A stretch of 64,000 nucleotides of DNA from assembly GCA_029977705.1 (NCBI GenBank), contig JAPOKJ010000001.1, forward strand, positions 1 through 64,000, in the 5' to 3' direction. This document shows positions 1 to 9,789 of the stretch, piece after piece. Under the pieces are notes generated by a model. The model had not been told where the DNA came from. It saw only the letters and a list, made by a program, of their open reading frames with translations, and made no database searches. The stretch is from Burkholderiales bacterium (lineage in GTDB: Bacteria > Pseudomonadota > Gammaproteobacteria > Burkholderiales > Burkholderiaceae_E). The stretch's first letter is position 1. Each line of letters begins with the position of its first letter. The position numbers were made by a program, and so were the translations under genes.

Positions 1-11
1 ATAGACGAGCC

Positions 12-953
12 ATGACGAGTGATGTGAAAGCAATCGACCTGAAGGGCCGCGTGGCCATCGTGACTGGCGCCGGTGGCGGCCTGGGCCGTGAACATGCCTT
101 GCTGTTGGCGCGGCGTGGTGCCAAGGTGGTGGTCAATGATCTGGGCGGTGCGGTCGATGGCACGGTCGGTGGCGATGCCGCCAGCAAGCCGGCCGCGCAG
201 CGCGTCGTCGACGAGATCATCGCCGCCGGTGGCGAGGCGATTGCCAATGGTGCCTCGGTGACCGACTTTGCCGCCGTGCAGGGCATGGTCAAGCAGGCGA
301 TGGACACCTGGGGCCGCATCGACATCCTGGTCAACAATGCCGGCATCCTGCGCGACAAGAGTTTTGCCAACATGGACCTGGCCGATTTCCGCCTCGTGAT
401 GGATGTGCACCTGATGGGCGCGGTCCATTGCAGCAAGGCGGTCTGGGACATCATGCGCGAGCAGAACTACGGCCGCATCATCATGACCACCTCGTCCTCG
501 GGCCTGTATGGCAATTTCGGCCAGGCCAATTATGGCGCCGCCAAGATGGCCCTGGTCGGCCTGATGCAGACCCTCTCGCTGGAAGGCGAGAAGCGCAACA
601 TCCGCGTCAACTGCCTGGCACCGACGGCGGCCACGCGCATGACCGCCGGCCTGCTGCCCGAGGCGGTGCTGGCGCAGCTCGGGCCGCATACCGTGTCGCC
701 TGCCGTGCTCTTCCTGGCCAGCGAGGATGCGCCGACGCGCTGCATTCTCGCAGCCGGTGCCGGCAGCTTCGAGGTGGCCCACATCACCCTGACCCAGGGC
801 ATTTTCGTGGGTTCGGGCGCTGATGCCGCCGAGCAGGTGGCGGCACACTATGAGGCGCTGACCGACCGTACCGGCGACGTGGTGCCGCGCAGTGGCGGCA
901 AGCAGGGCGAGATCGAGATCGGCAAGGCGCAGCGCTCGCACGCCGCCGGCTGA
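12..953 (+). CDS. SDR family oxidoreductase (hydroxyacyl-CoA dehydrogenase-like)
   Basis: A 313-aa short-chain dehydrogenase/reductase, probably cytoplasmic. The nucleotide-binding stretch TGAGGGLG is at residues 18-25, the structural NNAG at 108-111, the catalytic Ser lies in TTSSSG near residue 162, and the YxxxK pair is Y174/K178. The NDLGG segment after the second strand and the long C-terminal extension match SDRs of the peroxisomal multifunctional enzyme type 2 kind, which oxidise 3-hydroxyacyl-CoAs. Substrate is inferred from family only. The window starts 11 bases upstream, so its operon partners are unseen. The next gene begins 159 bases downstream. Confidence 0.9.
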   Translation: MTSDVKAIDLKGRVAIVTGAGGGLGREHALLLARRGAKVVVNDLGGAVDGTVGGDAASKPAAQRVVDEIIAAGGEAIANGASVTDFAAVQGMVKQAMDTWGRIDILVNNAGILRDKSFANMDLADFRLVMDVHLMGAVHCSKAVWDIMREQNYGRIIMTTSSSGLYGNFGQANYGAAKMALVGLMQTLSLEGEKRNIRVNCLAPTAATRMTAGLLPEAVLAQLGPHTVSPAVLFLASEDAPTRCILAAGAGSFEVAHITLTQGIFVGSGADAAEQVAAHYEALTDRTGDVVPRSGGKQGEIEIGKAQRSHAAG

Positions 954-1112
954 GCGCTCCGTCGACGGAACCAGGCCGTTGTCTGGCGCCCGGTTCCGCC
1001 GTCCAGGCCAGCGGATCAGATAGCGGCCCACGCCGTTCCTTTTTTCGGGCTATCGGCTTGACGCCCGATGGCGCGGGGCCCCATGCTCGGAGCGACTTCC
1101 CACGGAGACTCC
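954..1112 (+). other. intergenic region with a bulged stem-loop
   Basis: Non-coding gap between the SDR gene and the first sulfatase. GACGG (964-968) and AACC (969-972) can pair with CCGTC (999-1003) and GGTT (992-995), leaving a three-base bulge. No T-run follows directly, so it is a poor intrinsic terminator. TTGACG at 1058-1063 resembles a -35 box, but the matching -10 position holds only CATGCT (1082-1087), so I do not call a promoter. Confidence 0.3.
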
Positions 1113-3383
1113 ATGAGCCTGACTTCCCGCTTCAAGGGCCGCATCGGCCGCACCGCCGAAGATTCCAAACCTGCCTGGAACGAATTTCCGCGACCCCGCG
1201 ACGGTGCCCCCAATGTGCTGACCATCCTGTTCGACGACACCGGTTTTGCCCATTTCAACTGCTATGGCTCGACCATCGACACGCCGAACATCAACAAGCT
1301 GGCCGATGGCGGCCTGCGCTACACCAACTTCCACACCACGGCGCTGTGCTCGCCGACCCGTGCGGCGCTGCTGACCGGGCGCAATCATCACTCGGTGGGC
1401 ATGCGCGGCCTGGCCAACTGGAACACCGGCTTTCCCAACTGTACCGGCAGCATCAGCCGCAATGCTGCGACGCTGGCCGAAATGCTGCGCCCCAATGGTT
1501 ACTCGACCTTCGCAGTGGGCAAGTGGCACCTGACGCCGATGGAGGAGACCTCGGCCGCAGGGCCCTTCGACCAATGGCCGCTGGCGCGCGGCTTTGACCG
1601 TTTCTATGGCTTCATGCAGGGCGAGACCGACCAGTTTGCGCCCGAGCTGTATACCGACAACCGGCCGATCGATCCGCCGCGTACGCCCGAGCAGGGCTAC
1701 CACCTCACCGAGGACCTGATCGACCAGGCCATCGGCATGCTGCGCAGCCAGAAGTCGGCGGTACCCGAGCGCCCCTTCTTCCTGTACCTGGCCTTCGGCG
1801 CCTGCCATGCACCGCACCAGGCACCGCAGGAATATCTGGACAAGTACCGCGGCAAGTTCGACGCCGGCTGGGACAAGATCCGTCAGCAGTGGTTCGAGCG
1901 CCAGAAGGCCCTGGGTGTGATTCCCGACAATACCGAACTGGCACCGCGCAACCCGGGTGTCGAGCCCTGGGATTCGCTGACCGGTGACCAGCAGAAGGTG
2001 GCGGCGCGGCTGCAGGAGGCCTTTGCTGCCTTTCTGGACCATACCGATGCCCAGATCGGCCGGCTGATGGCCTTCCTGGACAGCATCGGCGAACTGGACA
2101 ACACCCTGATCGTGCTGGCCTCGGACAACGGCGCCAGCCAGGAAGGCGGCCCGATCGGCGTGATCGACACCTTCAAGTACTTCAATGGCATTCCCGAGCG
2201 CATCGAGGAAACCCTGGCCCGCCTGGACGATATCGGCGGCCCGATGTCCAACGCCAACTACCCCTGGGGCTGGGCCCAGGTGGGCAACACGCCGGGCAAG
2301 CGCTACAAGCAGAACACCCACAGCGGCGGCATCCGTGATCCGCTCATCATCCATTGGCCGGCGGTGATCAAGGATGGCGGCAGCATCCGCCGCCAGTTCC
2401 ACCATGTCACCGACATCACGCCCACCGTGCTCGAGGCGGTCGGCCTGGAGGCGCCCGAGATGTACAACGGGCATGCCCAGATGCCGGTGCATGGCGAAAG
2501 CATGGTCTACACCTTCGTGACCGAGAATGCGGCGCAGCCCTCGCGCAAGCCCTCGCAGTATTTCGAGATGTATGGCAGCCGCGCCATCTGGGCCGATGGC
2601 TGGAAGGCGGTGGCCTTCCACAAGCCGGGCACGCCCTTCGAGGATGATCGCTGGGAGTTGTATCACCTGGAGGAAGACTTCTCCGAGTGCAAGGACCTGG
2701 CCCAAAGTCATCCCAAGAAGCTGGCCGAACTGGTCGAGCTGTGGTGGACCGAAGCGGGTCGTTATGATGTGCTGCCGCTCGATGACCGGCGCGCCCAGCT
2801 GTGGTCGCCCAGCCCGCGCAAGCGCACGCCGCGCAACCGCGAGCGCTATGTGCTGTATCCGCCGGTCGCCCACATGAGCGGCGAAGTGGCCCCCTCGCTG
2901 GGCAACCGCAGCTTCACCGTCACGGCCGAACTGCATCGGCCCAGGGCCGACAGCCAGGGCGCGATCTTCGCGCTCGGTTCGCGAAACAACGGCATTGCCT
3001 TCTATGTGCTGGGCGATCGCCTGGTCTTCGACTACAACCTGTTCACCCATCACCACAAGGCGGTGTCCTCGATGCCGGTGCCGGTGGGCGACAGCGTGGT
3101 CGCTGTCCAGTTTGAAAAGACCGGCGAGACTGGCAAGGCGACGGTGCTGATCAATGGCCAGGCCTGTGGCCAAGCGCATGTGCCGCAGGTGCTGCGCATG
3201 ATTTCGTCCTTTGGCATGGATGCCGGCCGCGACAGCGCCTCGGCGGTCAGCGATGACTATGAGGCCCCGTTCGACTTCCAGGGCAGCATCAGGAAACTGG
3301 TGTTCGACATGCCGCGGCGCAAGGCCAAGGAAGAGCGCGAGGCCCAGGAGACCAAGCGCCGCGTCGACCTGTCCACCGAATAA
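1113..3383 (+). CDS. type I arylsulfatase (first of a tandem pair)
   Basis: A 756-aa sulfatase that should hydrolyse sulfate esters. The formylglycine motif CSPTR is at residues 79-83, with C79 the residue to be oxidised. The N-terminal metal-binding DD pair is at 41-42, and LLTGRNHH follows the active site as in the family. A beta-rich C-terminal module after about residue 600 resembles the lectin-like end of the large mycobacterial AtsD-type sulfatases. No signal peptide is seen, so it is probably cytoplasmic. An in-frame start at 1068 exists, but ATG 1113 has GGAG at 1104-1107 with ideal spacing. The paralogous sulfatase follows 10 bases after the stop. No formylglycine-generating enzyme is encoded in the window. 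Confidence 0.92.
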   Translation: MSLTSRFKGRIGRTAEDSKPAWNEFPRPRDGAPNVLTILFDDTGFAHFNCYGSTIDTPNINKLADGGLRYTNFHTTALCSPTRAALLTGRNHHSVGMRGLANWNTGFPNCTGSISRNAATLAEMLRPNGYSTFAVGKWHLTPMEETSAAGPFDQWPLARGFDRFYGFMQGETDQFAPELYTDNRPIDPPRTPEQGYHLTEDLIDQAIGMLRSQKSAVPERPFFLYLAFGACHAPHQAPQEYLDKYRGKFDAGWDKIRQQWFERQKALGVIPDNTELAPRNPGVEPWDSLTGDQQKVAARLQEAFAAFLDHTDAQIGRLMAFLDSIGELDNTLIVLASDNGASQEGGPIGVIDTFKYFNGIPERIEETLARLDDIGGPMSNANYPWGWAQVGNTPGKRYKQNTHSGGIRDPLIIHWPAVIKDGGSIRRQFHHVTDITPTVLEAVGLEAPEMYNGHAQMPVHGESMVYTFVTENAAQPSRKPSQYFEMYGSRAIWADGWKAVAFHKPGTPFEDDRWELYHLEEDFSECKDLAQSHPKKLAELVELWWTEAGRYDVLPLDDRRAQLWSPSPRKRTPRNRERYVLYPPVAHMSGEVAPSLGNRSFTVTAELHRPRADSQGAIFALGSRNNGIAFYVLGDRLVFDYNLFTHHHKAVSSMPVPVGDSVVAVQFEKTGETGKATVLINGQACGQAHVPQVLRMISSFGMDAGRDSASAVSDDYEAPFDFQGSIRKLVFDMPRRKAKEEREAQETKRRVDLSTE

Positions 3384-3393
3384 GCGAGCACCC

Positions 3394-5637
3394 ATGGCCG
3401 AACCGCAACAAGTCCCGGGCTTCGAAGGCAAGCTGGGCCGCACCCGCGAGGAATCGCAGGCCTGGTGGCCGCCGCTCAAGCGCGCCAGGCCGGGCAGTCC
3501 GAACGTGGTGGTGATCTTCATGGACGACATGGGCTATGCAGATGTCGGCTGCTATGGCTCCGAGATCGCCACACCGAACATCGATGCCCTGGCGGCGCGC
3601 GGCCTGCGCTTCAATCACTACACCACCCATGCGATCTGCTCGCCAGCGCGGGCGGCCTTGCTCACAGGCCGCAATGCGCACTCGGTGCACACCGGCTGGC
3701 TGGCCAACAACAACCCGGGCTTTCCGGGCTACTCGGGCGACCTGCCGATGGATGCGGCCACCCTGCCTGAGACCTTCCGCGCGGCTGGCTACAGCACCAT
3801 CGGCATCGGCAAGTGGCACAACTCGCTGAACAGTGTGACGCCCAATGCCACCTGGCCGACGGGGCGCGGCTTTGACCGCTTCTACGGATTTCTCGAAGGC
3901 GAGACCAGCTACTTCTTTCCGGCACGCATCGTCTACAACAACACGGTGGCGCCGATCGACAGCTATCCGCCCGATTACTACGCCACCGATGACTGGACCG
4001 ACAAGGCGATCCAGTTCATGCGCGATGCGCGCAACGAGCGCGCCGAGCAACCCTTCCTGCTCTATCTGGCCTACAACGCGGTCCATGGTCCCTTGCAGGC
4101 CAAGGAACAGGATCTGGCCAAGTACCGCGGCAAGTACGACGCGGGTTGGGATGTGCTGCGCGAGCAGCGCCTGGCCCGACAAAAGGCGCTCGGCCTGGTC
4201 CCGCCCGACACACAACTGTCGCCGCGTGATCCTTCGGTACCGGCCTGGAGTGATGTGCCTGCCGACCAGCGTGCGCTGTTCGTGCGCCACATGGAAACCT
4301 ATGCAGCGATGCTCGACTGCGTCGACCAGAACGTCGGCCGCCTGGTGGCCACGCTCGAGGCGATGGGCGAGCTGGACAACACCATCATCGTGTTCTCGGC
4401 CGACAATGGCGGCACCAGTTCGGCCGGGCCGACCGGCAATATTCACTTCAACCGCCGCTTTGCCGGCCTGCCGCCCTTGCCGGTCGAGGTGGACATGCAG
4501 CGCGCCGAGTGGATCGGTACCGGGCGCGTCAATGCCCTGTATCCGATGGGCTGGGGCCAGGTCAGCAACACACCCTTTCCCTCGTTCAAGACCTATACCG
4601 GTGGCGGTGGCCGGCGCGTCAGCTTCATCCTGTCCTGGCCCAAGGCGATTCAGGAGCAGGGCGCGGTGCGCACGCAATTTGCCCATGTCACCGATGTGCT
4701 GCCCACCCTGATCGATCTGGCCGGCATCGAGCCGCTGAAGGTTTCGCATGGCCAGCCCGCCCAGCCCTTTCATGGCAAGAGCCTGGCACCGGTGGCGCTG
4801 GCCAACCAGCCCGCGCCGCGCCAGGAGCAGTACTACGAGTGCTGGGCCAACCGTGCCTACTACCGCGAGGGCTGGGTGGCGGTGTCGCTGCAAAAGCGTG
4901 GTGATGCGATCGACTTCAACAACTGGACACTGCATCGCCATGCCAGCGACTTTTCGGAGTCGGTGGATCTGTCCCGGGAACATCCGCAATTGCTCGCCGA
5001 GCTGGTCGAAGCCTTCGACCAGGCGGCCTGGTCCAACATGGTGTATCCGCTGGACAATCGCACGCCGCTGCAGAAGTTCAACCAGATGCCGCCGCATCAA
5101 CGCCCCCCGGCGGGCGGCGCACGTCGCTTCCTGCCCGGCGGCCAGACGGTGCACCGGGGGGTGGTGACCCCCTTGATTGCCGATCGCCACTTCAGCATCC
5201 GCGTACGCCTGTCACAGCCCGCGCAGGGTGAGGGCGTGCTGTTTGCCATCGGGGATGTCACCGGTGGTCTGGTCATGTGGATCGAGACCGGTCAACTGCA
5301 CCTGTTCTACAACGGCTTTGGCGAATGGACGCGCGCCACGCCGCTGGCGATGCCCGCCGGTGAGCAGGTGGTGCGCCTGGACTACGAAGCGCTGGGCAAG
5401 CGCCAGGGGCGGGCGCGTCTGGCGATCGATGGCGGCGCGGCCAACGACTTTCAGCCGATGAGTCCGACGCTGATGAACGGCATGCATGAGGGACTGGACA
5501 TCGGTCTGGATCGGCGTGCGCCGGTGGATTGGGAATTGTTCGAGCGCAAGGGCGCCTTTGCCTACAGCGGGACGATTCATGAGCTGCTGATCGAGTCCGG
5601 TCCGATGGCGCCGGGCTCCGGCTTTGGAACCGGCTGA
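3394..5637 (+). CDS. type I arylsulfatase (second of a tandem pair)
   Basis: A 747-aa paralogue of the upstream sulfatase, with the same domain order and the formylglycine motif CSPAR at residues 82-86 (C82). The metal-binding DD is at 44-45. The Asn/His pattern of the type I family is kept (HYTTHAICSPAR), and the C-terminal beta-rich module is retained. The frame is open from 3211, but that part overlaps the first sulfatase, so ATG 3394 is the sensible start. No signal peptide is visible. The stop codon overlaps the start of the molybdoenzyme gene by one base (TGATG), which suggests translational coupling. The pair probably arose by tandem duplication and may split substrate range. Confidence 0.92.
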   Translation: MAEPQQVPGFEGKLGRTREESQAWWPPLKRARPGSPNVVVIFMDDMGYADVGCYGSEIATPNIDALAARGLRFNHYTTHAICSPARAALLTGRNAHSVHTGWLANNNPGFPGYSGDLPMDAATLPETFRAAGYSTIGIGKWHNSLNSVTPNATWPTGRGFDRFYGFLEGETSYFFPARIVYNNTVAPIDSYPPDYYATDDWTDKAIQFMRDARNERAEQPFLLYLAYNAVHGPLQAKEQDLAKYRGKYDAGWDVLREQRLARQKALGLVPPDTQLSPRDPSVPAWSDVPADQRALFVRHMETYAAMLDCVDQNVGRLVATLEAMGELDNTIIVFSADNGGTSSAGPTGNIHFNRRFAGLPPLPVEVDMQRAEWIGTGRVNALYPMGWGQVSNTPFPSFKTYTGGGGRRVSFILSWPKAIQEQGAVRTQFAHVTDVLPTLIDLAGIEPLKVSHGQPAQPFHGKSLAPVALANQPAPRQEQYYECWANRAYYREGWVAVSLQKRGDAIDFNNWTLHRHASDFSESVDLSREHPQLLAELVEAFDQAAWSNMVYPLDNRTPLQKFNQMPPHQRPPAGGARRFLPGGQTVHRGVVTPLIADRHFSIRVRLSQPAQGEGVLFAIGDVTGGLVMWIETGQLHLFYNGFGEWTRATPLAMPAGEQVVRLDYEALGKRQGRARLAIDGGAANDFQPMSPTLMNGMHEGLDIGLDRRAPVDWELFERKGAFAYSGTIHELLIESGPMAPGSGFGTG

Positions 5638-7979
5638 TGGGTGCAGCGTCCCAGCCTGGCGTACCGGTCCGCGATGCGATGGCAGACTTTCTGCCCCACA
5701 GTGCGCACTGGGGCGTGTTCCGTGCGCGCTGGGATGGGCAGCGGCTGCAGGTTCGCCCGCACCCGGATGATCCCGATCCGAACCGCCTGATCGAGAACCT
5801 GCCCGATGCGCTTCATCATCGGGCGCGCGTCACCGAGCCGATGGTGCGACGGGGCTGGCTCGAGAACGGGCCGGGGCCTGATCCGCGCCGCGGCCGCGAC
5901 GACTTCGTTGCGGTGTCCTGGCCGCGGGCGCTCGAGCTGGTCGCGGCCGAGTTGGGTCGCGTCGCTCGGGCCCATGGCCCGGCTGCGGTCTTTGGCGGCT
6001 CGTATGGCTGGTCCAGCGCCGGCCGTTTCCATCATGCCCAGAGCCAGGTGCATCGCTTCCTGAACACGGTGCTGGGCGGCTATGTGCGCTCGGTCAACAG
6101 TTACAGCGCAGGCGCTGCGGCGGTGATCCTGCCGCATGTGCTCGGACCCTTCGAGGAAGTGGCAAGGCGCAATGTCACCTGGGACCAGATCGCCACGCAA
6201 AGCGAGGTGGTGCTGGCCTTCGGCGGCATGGCGCTGAAGAACTCGCAGGTGGCCAGCGGCGGCATCAGCCGCCATACCGAGCGCGCCGCGATGCAGGCGG
6301 CAGCGCAGCGCGGTTGCCGCTTCATCAGTTTCAGCCCGATCCGTGGTGACATGCCGGAAGAGGCGCGCCCCGAGTGGGTGGCATTGCGGCCGGCCACGGA
6401 CACGGCCCTGATGCTGGGCATGGCCCATGTGCTGTTCAGCGAAGGCCTGCATGACCGTGCCTTCCTGGCCAGCCATTGTGACGGCTGGGAGGCCTTCGAG
6501 GCCTATCTGTGCGGTCGCAGCGATGGCGTTGTCAAGAGCGCTGCCTGGGCGGCGCCGATCTGTGGCGTGGCGGCGGACAAGATCGCCGCCCTGGCGCGCT
6601 CACTGCCCGGCAAGCGCGTACTGGTGTCGGTGGCCCATTCGCTGCAACGGGCGCAGCATGGTGAGCAGCCGGTGTGGATGGCAGCGGTGCTGGCCGCCAT
6701 GCTGGGCCAGATCGGTCTGCCTGGCGGCGGCTACAACTATGCGCTCGGTACCCTGGCGCACTATGGCCGACGCGCCAATGCGGTGCCCTCGGCCGCGCTG
6801 CCCCAGGGCAACAATGCGGTGAAAGACTTCATTCCGGTGGCGCGCATCAGCGACATGCTGCTTCAGCCCGGCGCGGCCTTCGATTACGACGGCCAGCGCC
6901 GCCACTATCCGCACATCCGGCTGGCCTATTGGGCCGGTGGCAATCCCTTTCATCACCATCAGGACCTGCTTCGGCTGGCCGAGGGCCTGCGCCGCCTGGA
7001 CACCTTCATCGTCCATGAGATCGGCTGGACCGCCACGGCCCGCCACGCCGACATCGTGCTGCCGTGCACGATGACCCTCGAGCGCGAGGACATCGGCGCC
7101 GCACCGACCGACCCCCTGATGGTGGCGATGCATCGTGTGGCCCCGCCCTTTGCGCAGGCCCGCGACGACTACGACATCTTCAGCGACCTGGCACAGCGCC
7201 TGGGGCGCCATGAGGCCTTCACCGAAGGCCGCGATGCGCGGGGCTGGCTGCGTCACTTGTATGACAAGACCCGGGTCGCGCTGGAGGCCAAAGGCCTGCC
7301 GGCGCCGGATTTCGACCAGTTCTGGGCCGCCGGTGAGCTGCATCTGCCGCAGCGTCCCGATGATGGCGGCATCCTGGCGGCCTTTCGCGCCGATCCGCAG
7401 GGCAAGCCCCTGCCCACCGAGAGCGGCCGCATCCAGATCAGTTCGGCGCGCATCGCCGGCTTTGGCTATGCCGACTGTCCTGGCCACCCGGCCTGGCTGG
7501 CGATGGGCGAGCAGCCCGATGCCCGCCACCCTCTGTGGCTGGTCGCCAACCAGCCCGAGGGCCGGCTCCACAGCCAGTTCGATTACGGGGCCTACAGCCA
7601 GTCGCTCAAGCACCAGGGACGCGAGCGGTGCAGCCTGCATCCCGAGGATGCAGCGGCGCGTGGCATTGCCGAGGGCGACCTCGTGCGCCTGTTCAACGAC
7701 CGGGGCGCCTGCCTGGCCAGTGCCCACCTGGATGAGGGCCTGCTGCCGGGCGTGGCGCGTCTGCCTACCGGCGCCTGGCTCGACCTGGGCGAGGATGATC
7801 AGGGCCGGCCGCTGTGCCGCCATGGCAATCCCAACATGCTGACCCTGGACATCGGCACCTCGTCGCTGGCGCAGGGCTGCTGCGGCCAGCTGACCGTGGC
7901 CCAGATCGAACGCTTCGACGGCCCGGTGCCGCCTATGCAGGCCTACGAGCCCCCACAGGCAGTGCCCTTGTCAAGCTGA
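5637..7979 (+). CDS. DMSO reductase/BisC-type molybdopterin oxidoreductase
   Basis: A 780-aa molybdopterin guanine dinucleotide enzyme of the BisC/TorA/DorA branch. The signature GGSYGWSSAGR is at residues 120-130. By analogy with DMSO reductase, S127 is the Mo-ligating serine. There is no N-terminal Cys cluster for Fe-S and no Tat signal, so it resembles cytoplasmic biotin-sulfoxide reductase BisC rather than periplasmic TorA. The C-terminal cofactor-binding region (HPLWLVANQPEGRLHSQ) is typical. The start ATG overlaps the stop of the second sulfatase (TGATG). A later in-frame ATG at 5679 is possible. Substrate is unknown; S-oxides or N-oxides are the family norm. Confidence 0.9.
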   Translation: MGAASQPGVPVRDAMADFLPHSAHWGVFRARWDGQRLQVRPHPDDPDPNRLIENLPDALHHRARVTEPMVRRGWLENGPGPDPRRGRDDFVAVSWPRALELVAAELGRVARAHGPAAVFGGSYGWSSAGRFHHAQSQVHRFLNTVLGGYVRSVNSYSAGAAAVILPHVLGPFEEVARRNVTWDQIATQSEVVLAFGGMALKNSQVASGGISRHTERAAMQAAAQRGCRFISFSPIRGDMPEEARPEWVALRPATDTALMLGMAHVLFSEGLHDRAFLASHCDGWEAFEAYLCGRSDGVVKSAAWAAPICGVAADKIAALARSLPGKRVLVSVAHSLQRAQHGEQPVWMAAVLAAMLGQIGLPGGGYNYALGTLAHYGRRANAVPSAALPQGNNAVKDFIPVARISDMLLQPGAAFDYDGQRRHYPHIRLAYWAGGNPFHHHQDLLRLAEGLRRLDTFIVHEIGWTATARHADIVLPCTMTLEREDIGAAPTDPLMVAMHRVAPPFAQARDDYDIFSDLAQRLGRHEAFTEGRDARGWLRHLYDKTRVALEAKGLPAPDFDQFWAAGELHLPQRPDDGGILAAFRADPQGKPLPTESGRIQISSARIAGFGYADCPGHPAWLAMGEQPDARHPLWLVANQPEGRLHSQFDYGAYSQSLKHQGRERCSLHPEDAAARGIAEGDLVRLFNDRGACLASAHLDEGLLPGVARLPTGAWLDLGEDDQGRPLCRHGNPNMLTLDIGTSSLAQGCCGQLTVAQIERFDGPVPPMQAYEPPQAVPLSS

Positions 7980-7998
7980 AGGCTGTGGTCCCTGTGGC

Positions 7999-8025
7999 AT
8001 GCTCGGGCCTTGCGGTCCGGGGCAT
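7999..8025. repeat. imperfect inverted repeat upstream of MFS gene
   Basis: ATGCTCGGGCC (7999-8009) can pair with 8014-8025 around a TTGC loop, with one bulged base and G-U pairs. No T-run follows. It lies in the 91-base gap between the molybdoenzyme and MFS genes and has some resemblance to the hairpin at 25395-25419. Confidence 0.35.
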
Positions 8026-8070
8026 GTCCTGGCTGGCGAACATCGCCGGACGGCATGGAGCAGGTACCCC

Positions 8071-9651
8071 ATGAGTTCATCGCGTTCGATCTGGCACACC
8101 CTGCGGCACGTGCGCTTTCGCGGGCTGTGGGCCAGTGGCGCCCTCTATTTCATCGGCAATGCGATGCAGATGATGGCTGCCGCCTGGACCATGCTCACGC
8201 TGACCGGCTCCAGCTTTCTGGCGGCACTGGTGCAGACCGCGGTCTTCCTGCCGATGTTCTTTCTCTCCTTGCCGGCCGGTGTGCTGGCCGACATCACCGA
8301 CCGGCGCCGCCTGATTTCCGGGGCCCTGATCGTGCAGGCCCTGGGCGGTCTGGTGCTGGCCATCCTGCTGCTGGGCCACTGGGGCAGCGCGGCAAGCATC
8401 CTGGTGCTGATCTTCATCAGCGGCTGCTGCACGGCGCTGTTGTCGCCGGCCTGGAATTCGACCGTGGCTGATGCCGTCCCGCGCGATGAATTGCCCCAGG
8501 CCATCACTACGGTGGCGATTGCCTACAACGCGGCGCGCGCCGTGGGCCCTGCCATGGCCGGCTTCGTCTTCTCGCATGTCAGTGGGGCCTGGAACTTCAT
8601 GGCGGCGGTGCTCACTGCGATCGGCATGCTGGTTGCCATCCGCCGCTGGCCGCCGCCGCCGCATCCGCCCTCGCGGTTGCCGGCCGAGCGCCTGTTCGGC
8701 GGCATGATGAGCGCGCTGCGCTTTGCGCGGCACTCGGCACCCGTGCTGGCGCAACTGGTGCGCACCATGGCCTACAGTGCGGCTGGCTCGGCGCTGTGGG
8801 CCCTGCTGCCGGTGGTGGGTCAGCAGCATCTGGGCCTGGGCGCCACCGGCTATGGCCTGCTGATGGGCTGCATGGGTGGTGGTGCGGTGCTGGCCGGCCT
8901 GATGGTGCAGCGTCTGCGTCTGCGCTTCGGTCTGGAGGCGATCGTGATGACGGGCTGCGTCCTGTTTGCCGCGGTGATGCTGATCGCTGCCCTGGTCGGC
9001 ATTGCGGGGGTTGTCTACGTCGCCCTGGTCCTGGGCGGGGGCGCATGGATGGCGGTGATGTCCACCTTCAACATGGCCACACAGACCAGTGTGCCGCCCT
9101 GGGTGCGGGCCCGGGCCATGGCCATGCACACCATCAGTGCCCTGGGCTCCTTCGCGATCGGCTCGGCCCTGTGGGGGGCGGTGTCAGACCTGGCCGGCCT
9201 GGCCTTTGCGCTGTGTGCCGCCAGTGTCGCGATGCTGGCCGGCATGTTGCTGGCCCGGCCCTTCCCCTTGCGCATGGGCGAGCTGTCCGATGTAACCCAG
9301 GCGGCGCCCTGGGATGATCTGTTCGTGGCCAAGGAGCCCGCGCCCGAGGACGGGCCGGTGGCGGTCGAGATCGGTTATCGCATCCGCATCGAGGATGCCC
9401 CGGACTTTCTCGAAACCATCGAGCAGCTGCGTGCACCGCGCCGCCGTGATGGCGCCACCATCTGGCGTGTCTATCGCGACCTGTCCGACCCCTCGCGCTT
9501 CGTCGAGCGCTTCATCGTCAGCTCCTGGGCCGACTACCTGCATCAGCGGGCCCGTTCCACCCTGGCCGACCAGGAACTGGAGGCGCAGGTGCGTGAATTC
9601 CTGCTGCCTGGCGAGTCGGTCACGCTGCATCATTACCTGGCCGAACGCTGA
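8071..9651 (+). CDS. MFS transporter, EntS-like (MFS_3 family) with C-terminal soluble domain
   Basis: A 526-aa inner-membrane carrier with about twelve hydrophobic segments between residues 15 and 410. It is followed by a soluble tail of about 110 residues with a ferredoxin-like pattern (EIGYRIRIEDAPDFLE). This architecture is that of the MFS_3 'transmembrane secretion effector'/EntS-type exporters. The frame is open from 7999, but ATG 8071 has GGAG at 8057-8060 and begins directly before the first membrane segment. Substrate cannot be read from sequence. It follows the molybdoenzyme after 91 bases. Confidence 0.85.
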   Translation: MSSSRSIWHTLRHVRFRGLWASGALYFIGNAMQMMAAAWTMLTLTGSSFLAALVQTAVFLPMFFLSLPAGVLADITDRRRLISGALIVQALGGLVLAILLLGHWGSAASILVLIFISGCCTALLSPAWNSTVADAVPRDELPQAITTVAIAYNAARAVGPAMAGFVFSHVSGAWNFMAAVLTAIGMLVAIRRWPPPPHPPSRLPAERLFGGMMSALRFARHSAPVLAQLVRTMAYSAAGSALWALLPVVGQQHLGLGATGYGLLMGCMGGGAVLAGLMVQRLRLRFGLEAIVMTGCVLFAAVMLIAALVGIAGVVYVALVLGGGAWMAVMSTFNMATQTSVPPWVRARAMAMHTISALGSFAIGSALWGAVSDLAGLAFALCAASVAMLAGMLLARPFPLRMGELSDVTQAAPWDDLFVAKEPAPEDGPVAVEIGYRIRIEDAPDFLETIEQLRAPRRRDGATIWRVYRDLSDPSRFVERFIVSSWADYLHQRARSTLADQELEAQVREFLLPGESVTLHHYLAER

Positions 9652-9789
9652 GTGCCGGCTATGGCGAGCGCAGCAACCTGCAGTGTCGGGTTGCGCACCG
9701 GCCGCGGTTATCATGGCGATCCCAGCCCTGAGCGGCCGGCCCCGGACGGGCCGGGCGGCAGGCCGACTGCCCCGAACCCTTGCCCGCCG

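Noticed and set aside
1050-3530. An open frame of about 820 codons on the minus strand opposite the first sulfatase.
   Set aside because: It is antisense to a gene with clear catalytic motifs. The product is a low-complexity Arg/Gly/His-rich chain with no recognisable domain, as expected from the reverse frame of GC-rich DNA.
3289-5190. A 633-codon minus-strand frame opposite the second sulfatase.
   Set aside because: Same reason: a shadow of the real gene, with no domain and no ribosome site.
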